Below are positions 7,002-10,641 of a stretch of DNA of 10,641 bases, piece after piece. The stretch is taken from contig JBAYVP010000168.1 of assembly GCA_041674485.1 (NCBI GenBank), positions 1 through 10,641 of the forward strand, read 5' to 3'. Numbering within the stretch: position 1 is the first letter of the stretch; every line of letters begins with the position of its first letter. The DNA is from JAGXQV01 sp041674485 (GTDB taxonomy: Bacteria > Pseudomonadota > Gammaproteobacteria > Burkholderiales > Sulfuricellaceae). The notes under the pieces were generated by a model. It was not told the DNA's origin. It made no database searches and saw only the letters and a program-made list of their open reading frames with translations. A program made the translations under genes and the position numbers.

Positions 7002-7436
7002 TTATAACTCGTTGCGCAGCTTCCTCCAGTCAGCCCCATTCCGGCTCGCTATGAGGCTCGTCAATCGATCCTGTTTTTCCTCATCGTTGAGAGCCGAACA
7101 ATTGATGTAATAAACCGGTAAAATTAGGTCGTTGCGACCTAACCGTTTCTCCCGGTCTATAAAGCGTTCAAGTTCGGCACAGCACGCCGAGCTATTGAAA
7201 AAAGAGGGTGTGATTATCGGAACAAGAAAGGTTACGGCATCAAGGGACTCCTCAATGCGGCTTTTCCAATGCTCGCCCCAATAGGTGTCCTTCCGATCCT
7301 GAAAGATAGGGAACTCCTTTCCGGTCTGCACTTGCACCTCACCGCTTAGCCGTTTACAAAGCTTGGTCAACTGCCTGTAATTGTGCTTATCGTCGGAACG
7401 AGCATAACTCATGAAACAAATAGGGGGTTTGTTCAT
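7002..7436 (-). CDS. TIR-domain protein, probably the 5' part of a split TIR-beta-helix gene
   Basis: The 144-residue product is almost entirely a TIR domain. The first strand is ICFMSYARSDD (6-16), followed by FQDRKD (45-50), the helix containing WKSRIEESLDAVTFLVPIITPSFF, and SSACCAELERF, where Glu88 is the candidate NADase glutamate. DLILPVYYI comes next, and the domain ends at ADWRKLRNEL with a stop. Bacterial TIR domains normally continue past DWR-x-LR with a segment like TSPEV plus a helix. Exactly that continuation is present in the adjacent frame. The ATG at 7436 sits five codons before the first strand; a GTG at 7496 would add 20 residues of no recognisable domain. The gene begins 67 bases downstream of a MITE-like element, which may supply or disrupt its promoter. 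Bacterial TIR proteins commonly act as NAD-consuming effectors in phage defence; that role here is inference. Confidence 0.88.
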   Translation of the reverse strand: MNKPPICFMSYARSDDKHNYRQLTKLCKRLSGEVQVQTGKEFPIFQDRKDTYWGEHWKSRIEESLDAVTFLVPIITPSFFNSSACCAELERFIDREKRLGRNDLILPVYYINCSALNDEEKQDRLTSLIASRNGADWRKLRNEL

Positions 7437-7502
7437 ATTGCACCGTTTTGTCACCTGATTGTTAGTAAACGGGCACCAACGCCCTAAATTTTTCACAAAC
7501 TT

Positions 7503-7619
7503 TAGGCTCTGTTGATGTTTCGCAAAAATATATTTCTAAACAACAAGTTACGCAGGCCAACGAAATTGCATAACTCGTTGAGTAACTTGGGTATTTGTAG
7601 TAAGCGTCAACAGAGCCTA
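7503..7619. mobile_element. MITE-like element of about 117 bp with TA-flanked terminal inverted repeats
   Basis: TAGGCTCTGTTGA at 7503-7515 is repeated as its exact reverse complement at 7607-7619. The repeats proper would be GGCTCTGTTGA, bounded by TA on each side, consistent with a TA target duplication such as IS630/Tc1-mariner or some IS5-group elements produce. A second, inner inverted pair (CAAGTTAC 7544-7551, GTAACTTG 7582-7589) makes the element strongly foldable. It encodes nothing. It sits alone in the 259-base gap between the second TerY gene and the TIR gene. The 76 bases between the TerY stop and the element show nothing recognisable. A minus-strand TATATT (7527-7532) inside it could serve as a -10 element for the TIR gene, but I see no good -35. 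Confidence 0.75.
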
Positions 7620-7695
7620 GCGTTCATCTCCATCCGAAGAAAGTAAATGAATTCCAGCTTTACCCAAATGCGATTCTACAAACTCATATGTTCAG

Positions 7696-8337
7696 TCACA
7701 GTACGAGTTGCACTTCCGCCGGAGGCGGCGGCAAGGAAATTTGCCCTGAAACTCCCGCACTGCTGCTGCCGGCTGCGACGCTGGCGGAAACCCATTTGAA
7801 GAATCCGGCAAATGTGGCCGCATCCATCGTGTCCAGAGTGACGACGCGGTCAGTGAGTTCCAACAGATATTGCTGCTTCGCCTTGGGGCCTGCGGCGCAA
7901 GCGAGAATGGCGCCGAAATTGCGCTTCTTCACCTCAAGGATGGCTTCTCTGAAAGCATACAGATCCGACGGGCTGCCGTCGGTCATCAGGAAAACCAGAG
8001 GACGCCAGTCACCCTTGGCGTCATCGGTTGTTTTCCTGATGTCGCGATCGACCCGCTGGATCAGAAGCTCCAGCGCTGCGCCCATGAAGGTCGCCCCTGC
8101 ATCCGGTGCGGCAATTTCGCCCAGCCGGATTTGGTCGAGCGGCGTCAAGGGCAGATATTCGTGCGCTTCGATATCGAAGGTGATGATGGAGAGATACACG
8201 CTCTCCAATGCATAAGGGTCTTGTCTTAACGCGCTGAGCATCGCCTGGAGGCCAACATTCACGGAATGTATAGGCTCTCCGCGCATCGAGCCGGATGTGT
8301 CGAGGAGGATGTAAACCGGAAGCCGCCTGATGCTCAT
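7696..8337 (-). CDS. terY: TerY-type vWA domain protein (second copy)
   Basis: The product is 213 residues, the usual TerY length. The vWA metal site is complete: Asp13, Ser15 and Ser17 in DTSGS, Thr83 in GATFMG, and Asp120 in MTDGSPSD. Family-typical segments are LRQDPYALE, DAKGDWRPLVFLMTD and FFKWVSASV. The C-terminus is a linker followed by LPPPPAEVQLVL, nearly the same tail as the TerY gene at 9000-9638. It is cytoplasmic, without signal peptide or membrane segments. The ATG at 8337 lies 10 bases after the TerD stop, with GTGAGG about seven bases upstream of the start. The protein is expected to bind divalent metal and partner proteins in the Ter complex. The gene appears to be half of a duplicated TerD-TerY pair. 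Confidence 0.93.
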   Translation of the reverse strand: MSIRRLPVYILLDTSGSMRGEPIHSVNVGLQAMLSALRQDPYALESVYLSIITFDIEAHEYLPLTPLDQIRLGEIAAPDAGATFMGAALELLIQRVDRDIRKTTDDAKGDWRPLVFLMTDGSPSDLYAFREAILEVKKRNFGAILACAAGPKAKQQYLLELTDRVVTLDTMDAATFAGFFKWVSASVAAGSSSAGVSGQISLPPPPAEVQLVL

Positions 8338-8347
8338 GACGCGCGCC

Positions 8348-8989
8348 TCACAAGTATTGCTTCAGCCACTCAACGAATGTGTCGGAGGGCGATGGCGCGC
8401 CGATGGCGTTGAACTTCCAGCCCCCCGCTTCGCGGATCAGTTCCGCGAAAAGCATGGAGTGGCAGTTTTCATATTGCGCGCCGCCGGAGAGATCGAAGCG
8501 CAGCATTTCGCGCCCCTTGCCATCTTCCGCGCGGATGTAGGCGTTTTGAACTTTTCCGAAGCTTTGCCCGTTCTTGATGCCATTGTATATCTGAACGACA
8601 AAAACGACTTTTGCATATTGCTCCGGCAAATCGTTCAGCTTAACAATAATCTGTTCGTCGTCGCCGTCTCCGGCGCCCGTGCGGTTGTCGCCGGTCAACC
8701 AAATCTGGCCGGAGGCATGGCGCATATGGTTGAAAAACACTACATCACCGTTTACCAATGTCGCTTGGCCGTTTTTGTCCCGCCCGATATTTTGCACCTT
8801 GCCATCTTGGCCACAGAGAAAAGCGACGACATCCAGATCGTATTCCTCTTCCTTCTTGCCGAAAATATTGCCCAATAGCCCCTTTTTCTCCTCGCGTATG
8901 TCCCATCCGAGGCCGACGGTAACCATGGAGAGGTCGTTCTCGTTTTTCTTGAGGCTGACACCCTGACCTTTTTTCAGTGAGATTGCCAT
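8348..8989 (-). CDS. Divergent TerD-family calcium-binding protein with insertions
   Basis: The 213-residue product starts MAISLKKGQGVSLKK and keeps the TerD core: VGLGWD (25-30), YDLDVVAFL (50-58), VFFNH, the calcium-binding loop GDNRTGAGDGDDEQ (100-113), FGKVQNAYIR (144-153), RFDLS and GGWKFNAIG. It is about 20 residues longer than a canonical TerD. One insertion is the lysine/glutamate- and glycine-rich EEKKGLLGNIFGKKEEE after VGLGWD, and a second lies near residues 65-80. The C-terminus differs from the canonical GQG-x-x-GGL end and finishes PSDTFVEWLKQYL. The ATG at 8989 is supported by AAGGAG (8996-9001), which overlaps the upstream TerY stop, implying coupled translation. Members bind calcium and act in stress responses linked to tellurite, colicin and phage resistance. 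Confidence 0.93.
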   Translation of the reverse strand: MAISLKKGQGVSLKKNENDLSMVTVGLGWDIREEKKGLLGNIFGKKEEEYDLDVVAFLCGQDGKVQNIGRDKNGQATLVNGDVVFFNHMRHASGQIWLTGDNRTGAGDGDDEQIIVKLNDLPEQYAKVVFVVQIYNGIKNGQSFGKVQNAYIRAEDGKGREMLRFDLSGGAQYENCHSMLFAELIREAGGWKFNAIGAPSPSDTFVEWLKQYL

Positions 8990-8999
8990 GACATGCTCC

Positions 9000-9638
9000 T
9001 TACAGAACCACGTTGACTTCGGGTGGGGGCGGGGGCAAATCGCCCAAACCGGACACTTCCTTCTGTCCGGAGTCGACCTTCTGGCTGCCGGTGGAAACGC
9101 TGGCCGAAACCCATTTGAAAAACGCTTTGATGGTGTTCGCGTCGGCTGTGTCCAATTGAACCACGACTTCGGTGATCTGCTTGAGTATCGTCGTGTCGGC
9201 GCCATGTCCGGCGGCGCACGCGACGATAACGCCGGTGCGGGTTTTTTTGAGTCTGTCGAGACCCTTTTGCCAATCGTCGGTCGGGGAGCCATCGGTCATG
9301 ATGAAAATCAGGGGTTTCCAATCCCCTTTGGCATCGGCGGTGGTCTTGGCCACTTCCGCATCTATGCTATCTGCCAGAAGCTCCAGCGCATCACCCAAAG
9401 CGGTGCCGCCACTTGCGGAAATGGGGGGAATTTGGAAAGTTGCCAATTCAGTCAGCGGTGTGACCTGGTTGGCAGTACTATCAAAGGTGATGACGGAAAG
9501 AAACGCCGTCTCTAGTGCATAAGGGTCTTGGCGCAATGTGGAGACGAGAATTTGAACGCCGTTCTTGATCGCTTCGATAGGCTCGCCGCACATGGACCCG
9601 GAGGTGTCGAGCACGACATATACAGGTAATCTTCTCAT
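9000..9638 (-). CDS. terY: TerY-type vWA domain protein (first copy)
   Basis: The product is 212 residues, matching the family length. The metal-ion site is complete: Asp11, Ser13 and Ser15 in DTSGS, Thr79 in GGTALG, and Asp116 in MTDGSPTD. Typical segments LRQDPYALE, DAKGDWKPLIFIMTD and FFKWVSASV are shared with the copy at 7696-8337. The C-terminal tail LPPPPPEVNVVL is also shared, separated from the vWA domain by a Ser/Gly/Lys linker. The ATG at 9638 starts MRRLPVYVVL directly at the first strand. The frame is open for 47 codons further upstream, but that stretch overlaps the TerD gene and is not TerY-like. The ribosome site AAAGG lies about 11 bases upstream, partly inside a small hairpin. 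It is predicted to be cytoplasmic, working with the flanking TerD proteins. Confidence 0.93.
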   Translation of the reverse strand: MRRLPVYVVLDTSGSMCGEPIEAIKNGVQILVSTLRQDPYALETAFLSVITFDSTANQVTPLTELATFQIPPISASGGTALGDALELLADSIDAEVAKTTADAKGDWKPLIFIMTDGSPTDDWQKGLDRLKKTRTGVIVACAAGHGADTTILKQITEVVVQLDTADANTIKAFFKWVSASVSTGSQKVDSGQKEVSGLGDLPPPPPEVNVVL

Positions 9639-9647
9639 TTCATGCTG

Positions 9648-9661
9648 CCTTTCTTTAAAGG
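9648..9661 (-). promoter_or_regulatory. Small hairpin overlapping the TerY ribosome binding site
   Basis: CCTTT (9648-9652) and AAAGG (9657-9661) can pair around a 4-base loop, and the AAAGG sequence on the minus strand is the likely ribosome site for the TerY ATG at 9638. The stem is short and AT-rich, so any effect on translation would be modest. Confidence 0.25.
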
Positions 9662-9687
9662 ATTGATTTTTTGATTCACCGATTATC

Positions 9688-10266
9688 CTACGCGACCGCG
9701 ACACCGAACTGACCGCAAAGGGATTCCAGCCCACCGGAGAACCCTTGGCCGACCGCCTTGAATTTCCATTCGTCGCCATGACGATACACTTCGCCGAAAA
9801 TCATCGCCGTTTCGGTGCTGTAATCTTCCGTCAAGTCAAAGCGGGCGATTTCGATATCGTTCTCCAGATTGGCGATGCGCATGAATGCATCGGAAACCTG
9901 ACCGAAGTTCTGGCGGCGTTTTTCGGCATCGTGAATCGTCACGCACACGACGATACGCCGGATGGAGGCAGCCACCTTTTCAAGGTCTATTTTCAGCGCT
10001 TCATCATCGCCTTCACCCGCGCCGGTGCGGTTGTCTCCGGTGTGTTCCACTGCGCCACATGCGGAAACAAGTTGGTTATAGAATATAAAATCCTCTTCGC
10101 TACGCACTTTGCCGTTTTCCGCCAGTAAAAACGCGCTGGCATCCAGATCGAAATCGGCGCCTTCCGTGGCGCGGGAACTCCACCCGAGGCCGACGAGAAT
10201 TCGTTTAAGTTGCGGATTGGTTTTGGAGAGGCTGACGTTGCCGCCTTTTTGCAAACTGATTGCCAT
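9688..10266 (-). CDS. terD: TerD-family calcium-binding stress protein (canonical)
   Basis: The 192-residue product matches the TerD/TerE length and pattern throughout. It begins MAISLQKGGNVSLSK and carries VGLGW, DFDLDASAFLL (38-48), the calcium-binding loop HTGDNRTGAGEGDDEALKIDL (split around residues 76-95), IHDAEKRRQNFGQVSDAF, ARFDLTEDYSTETAM, and WKFKAVGQGFSGGL near the end. GWS replaces the more usual GWD after VGLG. The start at ATG 10266 is the family-standard one, although the upstream GGGA is a weak ribosome site. The gene lies 57 bases after the DUF475 gene and 49 bases before a TerY gene, consistent with one transcript. TerD and TerE are hard to separate by eye, so the symbol is a family-level choice. 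Confidence 0.95.
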   Translation of the reverse strand: MAISLQKGGNVSLSKTNPQLKRILVGLGWSSRATEGADFDLDASAFLLAENGKVRSEEDFIFYNQLVSACGAVEHTGDNRTGAGEGDDEALKIDLEKVAASIRRIVVCVTIHDAEKRRQNFGQVSDAFMRIANLENDIEIARFDLTEDYSTETAMIFGEVYRHGDEWKFKAVGQGFSGGLESLCGQFGVAVA

Positions 10267-10323
10267 TTTTGATTATCCCGTTTTAGATGAATAAAATTAT
10301 TTAGCGGATCATATGCCGTATCC

Positions 10324-10641
10324 CTAGTTTTGCTTACGCTTGTAGAGTACAGAAGACCACAAAGACAAGCCGATGAAGGCAACGCCCGACAAGCCGGTGA
10401 ACCATTCTGAAATATGAAACTTCACACTGGCCAGCATGATAAGCGCCAGGATGCCGATCGCGTAATGCGCGCCATGTTCCAGGTATACAAATTCTTCCAG
10501 TGTGCCTTTATGAACCAGGTAAACCGTCATCGAACACACGAACATTGCGCCAATTGCCAAGCCTAACATGATGATGACCACGTCGCTCGTAATTGCAAAG
10601 GCGCCAATCACGCCATCGAAACTGAACGATGCGTCCAACAC
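10324..10641 (-). CDS. DUF475 integral membrane protein (TerC superfamily), partial
   Basis: Only the last 105 codons are in the window; the gene enters from the right edge, and the first in-window codon GTG is an internal valine. The fragment opens with LDASFSFDGVIGAFAIT, a hallmark acidic membrane motif of DUF475 proteins. It continues with SDVVIIMLGLAIGAMF, EFVYLEHGAHYAIG, and hydrophobic segments at about 12-35, 57-75 and 82-98 of the fragment, ending KRKQN in a positively charged, likely cytoplasmic tail. The acidic residues inside membrane segments suggest metal binding or transport, as proposed for TerC proteins. Its place next to TerD fits the common membrane-plus-TerD pairing. It is probably the promoter-proximal gene of the visible operon, but that cannot be confirmed here. 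Confidence 0.9.
   Translation of the reverse strand: MLDASFSFDGVIGAFAITSDVVIIMLGLAIGAMFVCSMTVYLVHKGTLEEFVYLEHGAHYAIGILALIMLASVKFHISEWFTGLSGVAFIGLSLWSSVLYKRKQN

Noticed and set aside
7002..7012. Programmed -1 frameshift joining the TIR and beta-helix frames
   Set aside because: No slippery heptamer is present (the local sequence is AACGAGTTATAACC) and no clear downstream stimulatory structure was seen. A simple one-base loss explains the data better.
8990..9292. N-terminal extension of the TerD gene at 8348-8989
   Set aside because: The extension overlaps the TerY gene, is not TerD-like, and the family-standard MAISL start at 8989 has a strong AAGGAG site.
9639..9779. N-terminal extension of the TerY gene at 9000-9638
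   Set aside because: It overlaps the TerD coding sequence and has no TerY similarity. The MRRLPVY start begins exactly at the first vWA strand.

Overview
The window is a bacterial accessory region that looks proteobacterial. This rests on the canonical TerD and TerY sequences, the TerC-superfamily DUF475 protein, the Rpn-type nuclease relic and the moderate GC content with AT-richer patches. Species cannot be fixed from the sequence alone. Every convincing gene lies on the minus strand, so transcription runs from the right edge to the left.

From right to left, the first block is a Ter stress-response module. It holds the C-terminal part of a DUF475 membrane protein (10324-10641), a canonical TerD (9688-10266), a TerY-type vWA protein (9000-9638), a divergent TerD (8348-8989) and a second TerY (7696-8337). 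The alternating TerD-TerY-TerD-TerY order suggests duplication of a gene pair. Both TerY proteins end in the same proline-rich tail. A 117-bp MITE-like element (7503-7619) separates this block from the next.

The middle block is a TIR-domain gene (7002-7436) and a right-handed beta-helix gene (6124-6987). The residues just upstream of the beta-helix start are the missing C-terminal end of the TIR domain, read one frame away. I read the two as one TIR-beta-helix gene split by a single-base frameshift. A palindromic spacer (about 5948-6123) follows.

The left block is a tightly packed signalling triad: a TerY-type vWA with a C-terminal zinc-binding TerY-C domain (4895-5947), a PP2C phosphatase with unusual N-terminal additions (2982-4889), and a protein kinase with a C-terminal zinc ribbon and a possible FHA-like domain (1471-2973). 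This matches the 'TerY-P' triad (TerY, PP2C phosphatase, kinase) described for Ter-linked systems. Beyond it lie a perfect 11-bp inverted repeat and an Rpn/PD-(D/E)XK nuclease gene broken near its start by a perfect 17-bp tandem duplication (365-1287). The left edge (1-364) has no gene I can name.

As a working model, the TerD (calcium-binding) and TerY (metal-dependent adhesion) proteins form a sensing scaffold, probably near the membrane with the DUF475 protein. The kinase and PP2C add and remove phosphate on shared targets. The TIR-beta-helix product could be an effector or a sensor scaffold. The kinase-phosphatase-vWA-TerD combination is known. The TIR-beta-helix component, the duplicated N-terminal domain of the phosphatase and the shared TerY tail are the less familiar parts.
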